The notes beneath the pieces were generated by a model, which saw only the letters and a program-made list of their open reading frames with translations, was not told where the DNA came from and searched no databases. Source: Pogostemon cablin (Eukaryota > Streptophyta > Magnoliopsida > Lamiales > Lamiaceae). Taken from it: a DNA stretch of 64,000 nucleotides. Shown one piece after another: positions 34,271 to 46,747 of the stretch (positions within the stretch are counted from its first letter, which is position 1; each line of letters begins with the position of its first letter). A program made the position numbers and the translations under genes. The stretch is taken from assembly GCA_023678885.1 (NCBI GenBank), contig CM043005.1:9538314-9602313 (forward strand), written 5' to 3'.

Positions 34271-34531
34271 GACAAAAACTTGTGTGAGACCGTCTCACGT
34301 AAGGGCTTACAGGAGAGTGACGTGAGACGGCCAGAAAGTGATAACTTTTACGAAGGAAAGTGATAATAAATTAATGAAAAGTGAAAATGATCTTTCATGA
34401 ACAATTTATAGTGTAAATAAAAAATGATAACATTTTATAGCGAAAGTGATAACGATTTATAGCGAAAGTGATAACTATTTTAAAAAGTGAAAATTGGTCT
34501 CACGTGAGACGGTCTCATGCAAGACCTACCT
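34271..34531. mobile_element. Mutator-type MITE, 261 bp, copy 2
   Basis: It has the same length and about 90 per cent the same sequence as 30024-30284, and is flanked by AAAATAAAT on both sides (34262-34270 and 34532-34540). It shares the terminal GAGACCGTCTCACG palindromes and the CATTTTATAGCGAAAGTGAT block. Confidence 0.85.
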
Positions 34532-34894
34532 AAAATAAATTTCTTTTTTTATTTTTTATTTTAATTGATGACTAATTAAATTTTGAATATTTTATTGTAT
34601 TTATTTTGGTATCAATATTTAATTACTAAATCTTTATTGTAAATAAATTAATAAGAATAAATTAAAATTATATATAATAGGAAAAAAGAATATTCCATAT
34701 AATATTGTCTCGCACCCCACCTATAAATAAGTCTTTTTATTATTCGTTCCAAACACACACATTCGATTTTTCAAGAGAAAAATAGAAGCTTTCTTCAAGT
34801 TCCTCTAGATAATCGATTTATAAAAAGTATAAAATTTTAATTTGATGGAGCGAGATTCGATTCACCTCTAAATAATTGAATCTCATTCACCTCT

Positions 34895-35235
34895 AAATAA
34901 TCAATTCGCGTCATCTTTAAGAATACTTAATTCTTCAAGATGAAAAGAATCAATTCAAGTATTTTTCAAGATAAATAAGAGATACTTAATAAAATGAAAA
35001 GGAATAAGAGAATCGATTCAAGTATTCTTCAACTTTAAGAATACTTAATTCTTCAAGATGAAAAGAATTAATTCAAGTATTTTTCAAGATGAATAAGAGA
35101 ATCGATTCAAATATTTTTCAAGAGGATCTTGAATCGATTTACATCTTAAGAATCGATTTTTCAAGAGGAAAAAAATTTATTCAAGTATTAGCTTTTAAGA
35201 ATCGATTCAAGTATTATTTAAGATATACCTCTACA
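34895..35235. repeat. Imperfect tandem repeats with AATCGATTCAAGTATT
   Basis: A segment of roughly 60 bases (AAGAATACTTAATTCTTCAAG plus ATTCAAGTATTTTTCAAGAT words) appears at about 34919 and again at 35037, with further fragments to 35230. All copies are diverged. No ORF crosses it. Confidence 0.65.
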
Positions 35236-35905
35236 GAGGTTAAAAAATTAATTCATATATAAAATCGAAAGCTTAGGATTTTTAAGTTAAATCATTATTT
35301 CATGTCAAATAACATTAAAATTGAGTTTGAAAATAATTTTTAATTTTGTATAGTCTTACTATTTATTTATATTTACTATACACTTATTATGATTTATTTA
35401 CTTTAGTATCATTGATTGCAATTAATAAATAAATCATTCGATAAAAATAAATAAATTAGTATAAAATTAAATCATATATATATATATATATATATAAAGA
35501 ATAAATTGAAATTTTTTTATATATAATTGATATTTAAAATTAAAATTTTATTGCCGAGAGTTACATACTTTGATCATAATTACACTTAAATACAATGAAA
35601 AAAATTGAAATACTAACAAGTATATAAATATACAACAAAGAAATAAAATTGTACATATTTGGTTGCACAGACAAATGAATAATAAATAGTTTTCAATTGT
35701 ATAATGTTATAAAGTAACATTTAAAAAAATAGGAATAATTACTTGTAGGTACAAACTTCCTATGTATAATTATGTTAAGATACATCCATAAAAATAAATT
35801 ATTATTAGGTACAATTTTTAGAGTTAAAATTCCAAATTTATCCTTAATTAAAATATATCTCAATAATATCTCTTCCACTCTCAACGTATTTCACTTTAAG
35901 ATTTC

Positions 35906-36033
35906 TTGACTTGCCATAATGAATTATAATTAATTCCCATGAATTCCTATTCATGTTGTTAGAAACCCCTTGACTTGCCATAATGAATTATGATTAATTC
36001 CCATGAATTCCTATTCATGTTGTTAGAAACCCC
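35906..36033. repeat. 64-bp tandem duplication
   Basis: Copies 35906-35969 and 35970-36033 differ at about one base and share TTGACTTGCCATAATGAATT and CATGTTGTTAGAAACCCC. Confidence 0.9.
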
Positions 36034-36039
36034 CAAACA

Positions 36040-36330
36040 AATCTGCATTTCGTGCAGAAAAATATCATTAATTGCGAGAATTGGAAGATAAATATGCATT
36101 TCGTGTAATTTCGTGCAGAAAATTAACTACATAAAAAATCTGTATTTCATGCAGAAAATTAACTATTAAAAAATCTGCATTTCGTGAAAAAAAAATCAAC
36201 TAAACCTCCTTCAAATTGCATTTTTTTTAACCGGAATTTGCATTTCGTGAAAAAAAATCAACTTAACCCCAATCAAATTTGCATTTTTAACTAAAATCTA
36301 CATTTCGTGCAGAAAAATCTGCATTTAAAA
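36040..36330. repeat. Irregular repeats of CTGCATTTCGTGCAGAAA
   Basis: At least seven versions of a unit containing CTGCATTTCGTGCAG, itself an imperfect palindrome (CTGCA...TGCAG), are spread at 30-50 base intervals, some truncated to GCATTTCGTG. Function unknown. Confidence 0.7.
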
Positions 36331-36495
36331 TCTAAATTTGGATATTAGGGCAAAAAGGGAAATACATACATAAATTTTGTAGTTAGTAGTAAGAGTTAAT
36401 TTAGAATGTATCTATCAGTTAATTACGCTTAGGGAGTGTAGTGGATAGTAACCAACCCAAATAAATACAAGTCAAGATTCTTTTAAATAATTAGA

Positions 36496-36497
<2 letters not shown>

Positions 36498-36557
<60 letters not shown>
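36498..36557. repeat. (TA)n microsatellite
   Basis: About 30 TA units. Confidence 0.97.
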
Positions 36558-36559
<2 letters not shown>

Positions 36560-36755
36560 CCCGATTTAGTATACATTACATTATTAAATGTTAAATGTTA
36601 AAATTTGTTACAAATTCTTTTTATTGATAAAAGAAATTGTATAGCTATAAAAAACACTCCATAATTAATGTTGTTACGTTATGTAAAATGAATTATTTAA
36701 TTATAAAAAATAAAAAAAAAATAATTAAACAATCCCGCATTGTACGCAGGTTTCA

Positions 36756-36758
<3 letters not shown>

Positions 36759-36801
<43 letters not shown>
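36759..36801. repeat. (TA)n microsatellite
   Basis: About 21 TA units. Confidence 0.96.
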
Positions 36802-36805
<4 letters not shown>

Positions 36806-37193
36806 CTTTTACCTTTGTTATAACACAATCTGCATATTGTAAAGCGAATGGGCTTTAATTAGTTCTAAAATAAGATAACTTATCTACCTCTAAAATGAAA
36901 TAAAGACAGAGAAATCTGTAAGTACATTTTTTTATAAACCCTAAACTTCCAATTATGAAAATGATGTGCTTATGATCATAAGCAATTTTTCAGCATCAAT
37001 TTTAAATTTTCAATTAATTGGATAAAAATTGTAAAAAAAAAGTGAAAAATGAAAAAAGACTATTATAGAGAATTGAGTTAATAAAAGACAAAAAAATAAA
37101 CGCATATCTATAAAATCAAATGTGATAATTTCTTTTTAAGTGTTATTCTTCATAGTTCTAAGGAGTAAAACTTAGGTAACCTTACAAAGGAAC

Positions 37194-38860
37194 GAGTTAA
37201 ATTCATTTTTTGCCATAAAAAAGATAAGTGGTCCAATTTTACCCTATAACTAACGAATTGTTTCAATTTTTGCCCATTTTCGTCGAAAAATGCAAATTTC
37301 GTCGGAATCTGCCACGTCATGCTTCAATTTGGGGATTTCCAGCTGGTCAATCCGACGTGGCAATTTTGACTTTTTTTAAGCCTAGAGTTAAATCAATTTT
37401 TGCCCTATAATTAAACAAAACTTTAATTTTCGCCCTAAAAATGATAAGTGGTTCAATTTTACCCAATAACTAACGAATCATTTCAATTTTCGCCGAATTT
37501 TTGTTAAAAAACGTGAATTTCGCTGGAATCCACCACGTAATACTTAACAAACAAAACCAAACAATCTTAACTCCCTCTTTTTCTATCTCTCTCTATTTAT
37601 ATTAAGGAAAATTACACTTTTGAGACCGTAAGAATTGCTCAATGCTAAAAAGATCCCAAAACTGGCAGATTTAGTTCCTTAGGAAAATTTCATCAAACGG
37701 TTAATAGTTAAAGAAATATTCTAAACAGTTAGCAAGACTAAAATGACAACTTATAGATTTGATTCCATAATTTGCAAAAATAATCCCCAAAGATAGTTTT
37801 GGGATGAAAATAATCCCCAAAAAGGTCCCAGAATAATTTGTGTTGAAAGACAGAAAATAGTATAAATGTGGTAGTTTATAATAATATAAGTTAATTTGGG
37901 ATGAAAATTTTTAAAAAATTATGGTCATAAAATTTTTATGGGATCAAAACCGCTAGCTATGGGACCAGTGAATCCCTTCGTGACTAAAATTGAATTGAAG
38001 GAATTTTTATGGGACAAAATATCACATTTCCCATTTATAGTCAGTCACCAATGTATACCCATCACTCTCCATTTCTCACTGAATAAATCAAATCTTTACA
38101 AAATTGTAAAAAATGCTTCGATTAATAATCATCCAACATAATAATTTAAAAAAAAATCGCACTTTTACTTTTTTTACCCCTCTTCCTTAATTAATTAATT
38201 AATTAATATATAATCATGTATAGTGATTTACTGATGTAGTTGCGGATATAGTCATTTTTTTTCAATGAAAAATTTTAATGTCAATATAGTATCTATTATA
38301 AATTTATAACTATCGTTGGATAAATTATATGTGTAGAGAGAAGAACTATACTTAAAAAGAAGAAAAAAATAAATTTTAGAATTATGGATTTTTTTTCTCT
38401 TACATATCAATCATATAATCAATCAATGATATATGAGTTGATATATGAAAAATCACACAAGAAATCTCATGCACTTTTTAGAAGTAAAACGTGGTGGATT
38501 CCGACGAAATTCGCGTTTTTCAATGGAAATGGGCAGAAATTGAAATTATTTGTTAGTTATAGGGTAAAATTGAGCCACTTATATTTTTTAGGGCAAAAAT
38601 AAAAATTTTTCTTAGTTACAGGGCAAAAAATGATTTAACTCTAAGCTAAAAAAAGTCAAAATTGTCACGTCGGATTGACCAGCCGGAAACCCCCAAATTA
38701 AAGCATGCGTGGCGGAATCCGGCGAAATTTGCATTTTCCGTCGAAAATTGGGCAAAAATTGAAACAATTCGTTAGTTATAGGGCAAAATTGAACCACTTA
38801 CTTTTTTAGGGCAAAAATCGAAATTTTGCTTAGTTTTAGGATAAAAAATGAATTTACCTC
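37194..38860. mobile_element. Foldback (long-TIR) element, Mutator-like, 1.67 kb
   Basis: The outer arms (about 37194-37550 and 38485-38860) are inverted copies of one another. They share words such as CCAATTTTACCCTATAACTA against TAGTTATAGGGCAAAATTG, and TCAATCCGACGTGGCA against CACGTCGGATTGA. Each arm itself contains two direct subrepeats of about 130 bases. The flanks CAAAGGAAC (37185-37193) and CAAAGGAAA (38861-38869) fit a 9-bp target duplication with one change. No transposase frame is present; the interior holds another small TIR element (about 37605-38035). Confidence 0.8.
37605..38035. mobile_element. Dispersed TIR element, copy 1, inside the foldback element
   Basis: It is homologous along its length to 48676-49115 (shared AAAATGACAACTTATA, TTTGATTCCATAATTTGCAA, AAAATAATCCCCAAAGA). 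The ends are weak inverted repeats. It is non-coding. Confidence 0.7.
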
Positions 38861-38869
38861 CAAAGGAAA

Positions 38870-39900
38870 ACACAAAACAAGCTCTATTACATCACAAGAT
38901 GAAGGCAAAATTATTTATTATACCGAGTTCAACTTGCGCTCAGATTTATGTCTTATTAACGTGATGTTTGTTTTCGATTTTAAAATTAGATTTTAATTTA
39001 CATAACCTATATTTAAGTATCACCTTTATATATACCTTCAAACCCTACAATTCTAAGTAAATCTATATCTCTTTTATAAATCCTTTTTCCTTGTTGCTAT
39101 CTCTCCTTTATCTCTCATCATATTCCCTTTGGGTAAATTAAATATTTTCTTTTACATTTTCTTTTACACATTAATTTGACATAATCAAATTAAAACATAT
39201 CCTATTAAAACTCAAAGTAACATATTTTACTATTGGGTTAATTTTCAAACCCTAAATAACTATAACAAACGTGAGCTTCAGATATTTAATGTTTTATTCT
39301 TAAATTTAAAAAATTTAAAAGTATAATTGTCATTTTGGCTTTAATGTTTTATTCTTAAATTTAAAAAATTTAAAAGCATAATTGTCATTTCGGCTCATAA
39401 ATAAAGATGACTCACTAATAAATAAGGAGGTTCATTGTGCCACCCCATTAGATGAGTGACACTTAGAAGAGAGAAAGAAAATTGTACCTAAGTTAATCGG
39501 TAAATTTTAGGGACAATGAATTAGATTTCTCCACCTCGTCATGTGTCATTTCATACGAAAAATCATGTTAGAGGAGATTTCATACCAAAATATATGTTAT
39601 GTATCATTAAAAGAAAAAACGGAGCTCCGAGATAAATTGTGTAGCCCTGCAGCGGCTGCCGATGGAATAGCTTAACCGCCAAAAAGGGGAAAATATAAAA
39701 AGAATATAAAAGTTAAATAAAAGATGGAGTATATAAAAGCAATAATGCATGGAAAATAGTAAAATGGAATACAAGTGGGGGTAATGGAAGCATGTGCGAT
39801 CATATGGTGGTTGGCCCTTATCCAATGAAAATTATTAGCAATGAAAATGACACACTCAAATTTATTAATTCACTAATAATACTTGTATTTTAATTTAAAG
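38870..39900. other. AT-rich intergenic DNA with a short direct duplication
   Basis: A segment containing GGCTTTAATGTTTTATTCTT / ATATTTAATGTTTTATTCTT is present twice in tandem at about 39275-39395 (roughly 60-base period). Nothing else is recognised. Confidence 0.55.
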
Positions 39901-40030
39901 TAATTGGATTATATTCACACGTCTCCTTCTCACCTCTCATTTCCAATCCTAATAATATTCTTCTTTTCTTTTCATCATACATAATTCCCTTCACACCCAT
40001 TAATTCTCTCTCATCTCTCTCTCTATTTGT

Positions 40031-40040
40031 TATTATAAAG
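40031..40040 (+). promoter_or_regulatory. TATA-like box of the IBH1-like gene
   Basis: TATTATAAAG lies 150 bases before the start codon and just after a CT-rich tract (39990-40028), a typical plant core-promoter pairing of pyrimidine patch and TATA. Confidence 0.45.
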
Positions 40041-40190
40041 AGATCATGTGTCAGAAGGCTGGGACTGAAGTTTTCTTTTGTCCTAGTGAGTAAGGAGGTC
40101 CCTTTTGTGTCAGAACCAAATCTTTATGTCCTAGAATTTACTTTACTTGCCTATAACAAGAAGAAGAACAAACCCTAGTGCTCTCTCTCC

Positions 40191-40607
40191 ATGAAGATCA
40201 ACCCAACCCCACCTCCCAATTCCATCAAAACTAGATTTGCAGCCAAGTTTGTTGAAGCCATGAAGAGAATAAACAATAGAACACCCCCTAACCCTTCATC
40301 ATCCATGGCAGACAAGTACAGGAGATACCGTGTTGTGAGAGCTGCAGCCCTTGCATCCATAGCTTCCGCAGCCGGGCCGAAGCGGGCGTGGAGTCGGGCC
40401 ATGCTAAACGGACGTCGCCGGAGGAGTTACGCGACAAGGAGAAGATCAAAACTAGGAGAGAGACAGGAGGAAGATCTTCGTAGGCTGGTCCCAGGAGGAG
40501 AGAGAATGGAGTTTTGCAGTTTGTTGAGTGAAACTGCTGACTACATTAGATGCCTTAAAGCACAGGTACAGGTTATGAAAAACATTCTTCATAACTCTTC
40601 AACTTGA
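40191..40607 (+). CDS. IBH1-like atypical bHLH transcription regulator
   Basis: The intact single-exon frame encodes 138 residues. A basic block with KYRRYRVVRAAALASIASAA and GPKRAWSRAML (about residues 41-70) is followed by an Arg-rich stretch. A helix-loop-helix comes next, with LRRLVPGGERMEFCSLLSET and ADYIRCLKAQVQVMKNIL (about 97-134). The GP-RAWSRA signature and the LVPGG loop are hallmarks of the IBH1/IBL group. These proteins lack the DNA-contacting basic residues and act in the nucleus by binding growth-promoting bHLH partners, restraining cell elongation downstream of brassinosteroid and gibberellin signals. Length is usual for the family. The ATG at 40191 follows a CT-rich leader, and no earlier in-frame start fits. 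No neighbour is functionally linked. Which family member it is cannot be told. Confidence 0.92.
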   Translation: MKINPTPPPNSIKTRFAAKFVEAMKRINNRTPPNPSSSMADKYRRYRVVRAAALASIASAAGPKRAWSRAMLNGRRRRSYATRRRSKLGERQEEDLRRLVPGGERMEFCSLLSETADYIRCLKAQVQVMKNILHNSST

Positions 40608-40619
40608 ATATATATACTT

Positions 40620-41060
40620 CTCTCACTATCTCTTACATTATAATATCATAATTAAGGTAAGATGTTGAGAGAAACAGAAACAAGTGGGTTTGCAAATTAT
40701 CAAGAATTTTGCCATCCACAAAACAAATAAGATATTGGACACTTATTTGGTGTACAGATAGAGGAGATTTTAGATACTGATAAAAATTTTAATTTTATTT
40801 TTTAATTGTAAAACTTTTAAATATTGTTTAATGCATGTGTACGCTGTTTTATCTATATTTAGGACCATGCAACTCGCTAAACATACTTTAATTAAATTAA
40901 AGTTATAATATAATTGGTGACTATAATTGGATTCCACATCTTCATTATTGATGATGATAATGTGAGGTTAATTAACAAGGATCTATTTGGGTTCATCATT
41001 TTTTATATGTTTAATTTGTATAGGTAAGCATCAGATTAGGTATATATACACGTATGTTCG
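40620..41060. other. 3' flank of the IBH1-like gene
   Basis: AT-rich, with no further coding sequence. Poly(A) signals are not distinct, though AATATATATA directly follows the stop. Confidence 0.5.
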
Positions 41061-41063
41061 TGT

Positions 41064-41390
41064 AAATATCAAAATTAGTGGGGCATGATTTTTCAACTTT
41101 AATCCTTTATCATTTGTAATTTTTAATTTTAATTTTTTTTGTTTATTTTTAGTTTTTTGTTTCAATTTTGGTCATTTTCAGTCAACTTTTGATCATACAT
41201 GTATACGCTTGCCGACCATTTTTGAACTTTTATTAACATAAAGGATTAAATTTGAAAAATAAGATCAAATTTGGATAAAAAAATTAAAAATGAACAAAAA
41301 GAAACCAAAATTGAGAATTGCAAATGATTATAAACCAGGTTAAAAAATGCAATACTTTCAGATCAATTTTGATACTTACGCATCGTGTTT
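41064..41390. mobile_element. Small TIR element of about 325 bp
   Basis: The left end (TATCAAAATTAGTGG... AATCCTTTATCATTTG) and right end (CAAATGATTATAAACC... AATTTTGATACTTAC) are inverted imperfect copies. The same family recurs at 49136-51230, where a hAT element interrupts it. There is no coding capacity. Confidence 0.65.
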
Positions 41391-42648
41391 TATCATTTTG
41401 TTAATTTGTCAGATTATGTATTTTTATAACTCGCTATAGGCAAACACTTCTTGATATCATATGCTAAATTTATCCAAATTACTCTTTAATAATTTTCATC
41501 CTTTTAACCGGATATTAAAAAAAATATTAGTCGCAGAAGTATTGTGATATTTTATGATAATATAATATTAGTTTTATTAAGTATGGTTGATTTTATTTAT
41601 TATTTATTTATTTATTATTATTTTTTTTGTAAATTAAGTATAAATGGAATAAAAAAATTATTTTTTAACAACTGAATATTCCGTTGTTAAAAATTTTAAT
41701 TTTATTGTTAAATTGATTTACCAACTAATTAGCAATCATTGATATTCTGTTGCTAAAACAAAAATGTCATTTTTATTATTAATATATTGCTAATTATCAG
41801 CAGATTGAATGCACCAGTTTAAATTTGATTATTAAAAGTCTTTTTAGTGTGAGGTAATTAGTCTGACTTGAGGTAAAAATTTTTGTGGGGCCACCTAATA
41901 AAATTTTTTTTTGTTGGGCCACCTAATAAAAAAAATATTAAAGAGAGTTAAAGGAGTATTACTCCTTAAATTTTGGTATGGCTGTGTTTTTTTATATTCT
42001 TATTTCGTTAATAATATTTTTTGTTAAAAAATAATAATTTATATTTCTCTCTAAAAGTAATTATTTATATAATAAAAATAATATTATAAAATTAAAGTAA
42101 ACTGTGAACGGATTTAGTAGTAGACAAGCTAATACCTATATCTATACCTTTAAGAGTAATATTACACCCGTGTAAAAATGAAATCATTTCAATCATAAAC
42201 TATTACAATTAATAAATAAAATGTGAGTTTCATAGGAAAAATAAATAAATAAATTCATTATCATTTATATACATACACATACCTGTGATACTTCTACTAA
42301 ATCTCGATCTCCTTAACTTTTAAAACATTCTCCTTAAGCTCCAATTAAAGTTTCACTTGTGTGCGTCCCAATTAAACCAAAAGCTTCATACTCTATTTCT
42401 TTCTTTTTTTTTTTTTGGTAAAAGCACTCAAATATATTACTTTATAACACGTTTGATCTTTAAATATATCATTCATAACTAACACGCGTGATATATACTA
42501 TTTTACTCACAAAATGACTTAGGTGAGCCATATATATATATATATATAATAATTTTTATAATGAAAAATATTATCAAATTAATAAAAAGGATAATGTTGT
42601 GAACCATTTTATTAATAATTTATAGAATAAAAATGAAAAAAAATAATA
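41391..42648. other. AT-rich intergenic DNA, nothing recognised
   Basis: Only short frames and a (TA)n run at 42529-42549 are present. Confidence 0.6.
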
Positions 42649-42809
42649 TTCCCTCCATCCCACGTATTTTCACATACTTTCAATTTTTAGCCGTCTCATG
42701 TACTTTTACCTATTTCATAAATGGTAAAATACACCCTGCATTTTACTTACTTTTTACACATTATATATTAAAAAATATAAACGGGTGAAAACACCTAAAA
42801 CAAAGGGAA
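42649..42809. mobile_element. Degenerate Stowaway-type MITE
   Basis: TTCCCTCCATCCCACGTATT and the inverted right end AACACCTAAAACAAAGGGAA are bordered by TA on both sides. The arms match imperfectly over about 25 bases. A further lone Stowaway-like left end (TTCCCTTTGTCCCTTCG) occurs at about 43013. Confidence 0.6.
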
Positions 42810-43504
42810 TAATTTTTTAAATATAAAATAATAGTATTTTTAATAGAAAATGATAACTGATTAAAAAAATATAAAATGATCATACAGTGTGTGAAATTGT
42901 CCTAGAAAAGTCTTTCCCTCAAAAAATATTATTTTGAAAAAGTTAAAACTAAACGAAAAATTAACATTTCCTAAGATTCGCATTAAGGTAATAATTATAT
43001 GTATGATGTATATTCCCTTTGTCCCTTCGACTTTTATTTTTGTGAATATTGATTAAAGAGTATTATTTAATGTGTGGTGAATAGTTGTATTAATAAATTT
43101 GTGAACTCTATATTTTAATTGTATTAATATGTATATTAGTTTAATGAGTATAAAGAAAGAAATGATTCTTTTTTAGATGAATGACCAAAATGAAATTAAT
43201 CCTCCTCGGAGCAAACGGTGCGAGTGTTAGAATTAGAAAGAGTACCAGCCCGCATATACCTAATTGGTGAAGTCTTGCGGACGCTGAGAACAATCCAAAT
43301 ATTTTGTTTTAAATTATACGATTTTCATGTTTAATTTTATAATAATAGATAATTTTTAAGTATTTAATATGCCGTGACTTCTAATAATGGAAGAATTTTA
43401 ATAAAATTGTAAAACATAAAAAGATAATGTATTTAATTATAATATGAAAAGTTCAAGAAAATTGAACATACACCGTGCAAAAATGACATATTTTAGCATG
43501 GAAT

Positions 43505-43923
43505 TGTAGGAGTTAAAAGGTTGGAGGGATATGTATAGGTTTGTGGACGGGTGTAGGGATTGGTGAGTTGGATGAATAAAGGGTGATAGAAGGAGTTTTG
43601 AAGGAAAGAACAAGGTTTGGAATAAAACACGCTTTATTAAATTTTTAGTTGGGTACATCTCAAAATGCTACACCATCCACCTATTTATACTATCCAATGG
43701 TGGATTCTCAAGCATTCTAGAGAATTCTATATTAATTTTCATCCTAATAGTCTAGATAATTCATCTATTTAATCACATGTCATATTCTAGATCATTCTTA
43801 TAATTAATTAATAGATTCCTCCACCTTCTAGTTTATTCTACACAATCTTAAACCTTCTAGCATATCATATATTATTCTTGAAGCTTCTATAACTTCTCTA
43901 AATCAAGTTTATTATTTTTAACA
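43505..43923 (-). repeat. 3' LTR of the 4.9-kb copia element
   Basis: It contains the minus-strand TATA box TATAAATAG (43689-43681) with an upstream CCATTGG, the same arrangement as the other LTR. Confidence 0.95.
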
Positions 43924-43930
43924 CCCCCTC

Positions 43931-46747
43931 TTAAACTTGATTTTGCATTCCAAGCATACTCCGTAATCTTGCGAAATCTTCATACTTGAGCGGCTTTGTA
44001 AAGATGTCGGCTACTTGGTCTTGTGATTTGACGTACTCCACTTGAACTTCTTTCTTTGCAATGCATTCTCTGATGTAGTGGAAGCGAGTGTCTATGTGCT
44101 TGCTCCGATTATGAAATATCGGATTCTTTGCCAATGCAATCGCTGACTTATTATCCACACGAATCCTCGTAGGATTCTCTTGTGTCCATCCGAGCTCTCG
44201 TAACAAACTCCTAAGCCATATAGCATGGCAAACACTGGATGTGGCGGCTACATACTCGGCTTCACACGTAGATAATGTGACTATTGGTTGCTTCTTCGAC
44301 ATCCAAGTGAAAGCGGTGTCTCCCAAGAAGAACACAAATCCACTTGTACTCTTTCGATCATCATTATCTCCAGCCCAATCACTATCACTATAGCCCACAA
44401 GCTTATAGTTATTAGTATTTGAATAAAGCAGGCCATAGTTGAGCGTACCTTTGAGATATCGAAGAATTCTCTTTGTCGCCTTCAAGTGCGTTGTAATTGG
44501 ATTCTCCATAAATCTACTCACAAGCCCTGTTGCGTAGAGTATATCTGGTCTTGTGCAAGTTAAGTACCTTAGGCTTCCAACCAAACTTTTGAAGAGCGTC
44601 GGATTCACTTTTTCTCCATCTTCATGCTTGGATAGTTTACTTCCACACTCCACTGGGGTGTTGATTGCCTTGCAATCTTCCATTTTGAACTTCTTGAGGA
44701 TCTCCTTCGTATAACCTTCTTGTGTGATGAAGATTCCTTCCTCAAGCTGCTTAACTTCAACTGCAAGATAATATGCCATGAGCCCAATATCCGTCATCTC
44801 AAACTCTTTAGTCATGGCCTTCTTGAACTCCTCAAACATCTTTGTGTTGTTTCCTGTGAATATAAGATCATCCACATACAAGCACACAATTAAGACATCA
44901 TCACCTTTGATTTTGACGTAGAGGGCATGTTCATGTGGGTACTTGGAGAAACCATTCTGCTCCAAGTACTTGTCAATCCTGCTATTCCATGCCCTTGGTG
45001 CTTGTTTTAATCCATATAGGGCCTTCTTCAACACCTTTTCTTCTTGTCCTTTCACCTCGTAGCCTGGTGGTTGCTTGATGTAGACTTCTTTATCAAGAAC
45101 ACCATTCAAGAAGGCTGACTTCACGTCCATCTGATAGATTTTCCATCTATTTTGGGCTGTGAGAGAAATGATTAGTCTGATAGTTTCTAGTCGGGCGACA
45201 GGAGCGAATACCTCGTCATAGTCAATTCCGGCTCTTTGACTATATCCTTTCGCAATAAGTCTTGCTTTGTATCTCTCTACTTCACCCTTGGAGTTCTTCT
45301 TTGCTTTATACACCCACTTAACTCCAATGGCCTTGTGATCTTTTGGCAATGTTGCAAGCTCCCACATATCATTCTTCTCAATGGCCTTAATTTCCTCGTC
45401 CATTGCATTTCTCCATCTCTTGCTTTGTGTAGCTTCTTCAAAAGTTACTGGCTCGCAATCAGCAAATAAACAAAGTAAGGTGAGATCCTCTAACCTTTCA
45501 GTGTCTTCATAGATCTCATCCAAGCTCCTCACTCTTGATGTTCTTCTTTCATTTAAGAAAGATGGTGGCGAGTCTCCAACTTCTCTTGCTGGTGAGGCGG
45601 GTGGAGTCACTGTCTCTTCACTTTCACCTGCTTGCTCTATTTCCTCTTCATCTTCAAATTGTGGAGTTACAAAGTTGTGATCATTGATGTCGGAACCGAA
45701 ATCCCAAGCATCTTCCTCGTCGAACTCCACATCTCGACTTATCACGCTTTTCTTTGTGAGGGGATTATATAACTTGTAACCTTTAGAGTTAGAGTCATAC
45801 CCGATGAATATGTATGGCACACTCTTGTCGTCGAGCTTTCTTCTTATCTCGTCTGCTACGTGAGCATATGCTTTGCTCCCGAATACTCTTAGATGAGTGA
45901 TTCCAGGCTTTCTCCCACTCCATGCTTCTTGTGGAGTCTTTCCCCATACACTCCAAGTTGGAGAACGATTGGACAGGTACACCGCGCACGCCACTGCTTC
46001 TGCCCAAAATTCTTTTGGAAGATTCTTCATCTTCAACATGCTGCGCGCCATCTCCACTATGGTTCTATTCTTTCTCTCCGCCACACCATTTTGATGAGGA
46101 GATCTTGGAACAGTGAGAGGCCTCTGGATCCCGTTTACTTCGTAATACGCCATGAACTCCTTGGATGTGAATTCACCACCTCGATCGGTTCTCATGGATT
46201 TGATTTCTAGCCCGCTTGCCTTTTCAACGGCAACTTTAAATTTCTTGAAGGCTTCAAATACTTCTGATTTCTGCTTCAAGAAATACACCCACGTTTTTCT
46301 AGAAAAATCATCAATGAAGAGTAAGAAATAATTGTTGTTACCAAGAGAACTCGGCTTGATCGGCCCACAAACATCGGCATGGATTAACTCCAACGGCTTC
46401 TTTGCTCGCGATATTGACTCCTTTGGGAATGGCCTTCTAGCTTGCTTCCCGAGTATACATCCTTCGCATAATTGGTCGGGATGCTTGATGGATGGTAATC
46501 CTCTTACCATTTCCTTCCTTGATAACAACTCCAATCCTCCAAAATTTAAGTGCCCAAACCGTAGGTGCCATAACCAAGACTTATCCTTAAAGCAAACTTT
46601 AAGGCATTTTGCTACATCATTCCGAATATTTAGTAGAAACATTCTATTCTTTGACAATGGCACCCTTGCTATCAAATTATTTTCCTTATCTCTTATTGAA
46701 AGGTTATAATCCTTCAAGTGAATATCATAACCTTTCTCTAAGAGTTA
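43931..46747 (-). CDS. pol: Copia integrase-RT-RNase H (pol) after an in-frame stop
   Basis: The frame continues directly from gag-protease after a TAA at 46745-46747; the first ATG is at 46717. Integrase: zinc finger HLRFGHLNFGGL...CEGCILGKQ (about 46590-46460) and the D,D,E residues in LIHADVCGPI, RTDRGGEFTS and NGVAERKNRT, all present. RT: MDVKSAFLNGVLDKEVYIKQ and CLYVDDLIFTGNN intact. RNase H: YSDSDWAGDNDDRKSTSG, TLSTCEAEYVAA and NRSKHIDTRFHYIREC. All catalytic motifs are intact. It copies and integrates the element. The stop leaves pol without a normal translation start, so expression would need readthrough or an internal start. Confidence 0.92.

Noticed and set aside
40175..40402. Minus-strand ORF over the IBH1-like gene
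   Set aside because: Shadow of the well-supported plus-strand coding sequence.
45795..46210. Several ORFs in other frames over the copia integrase
   Set aside because: Shadows of the intact integrase frame.
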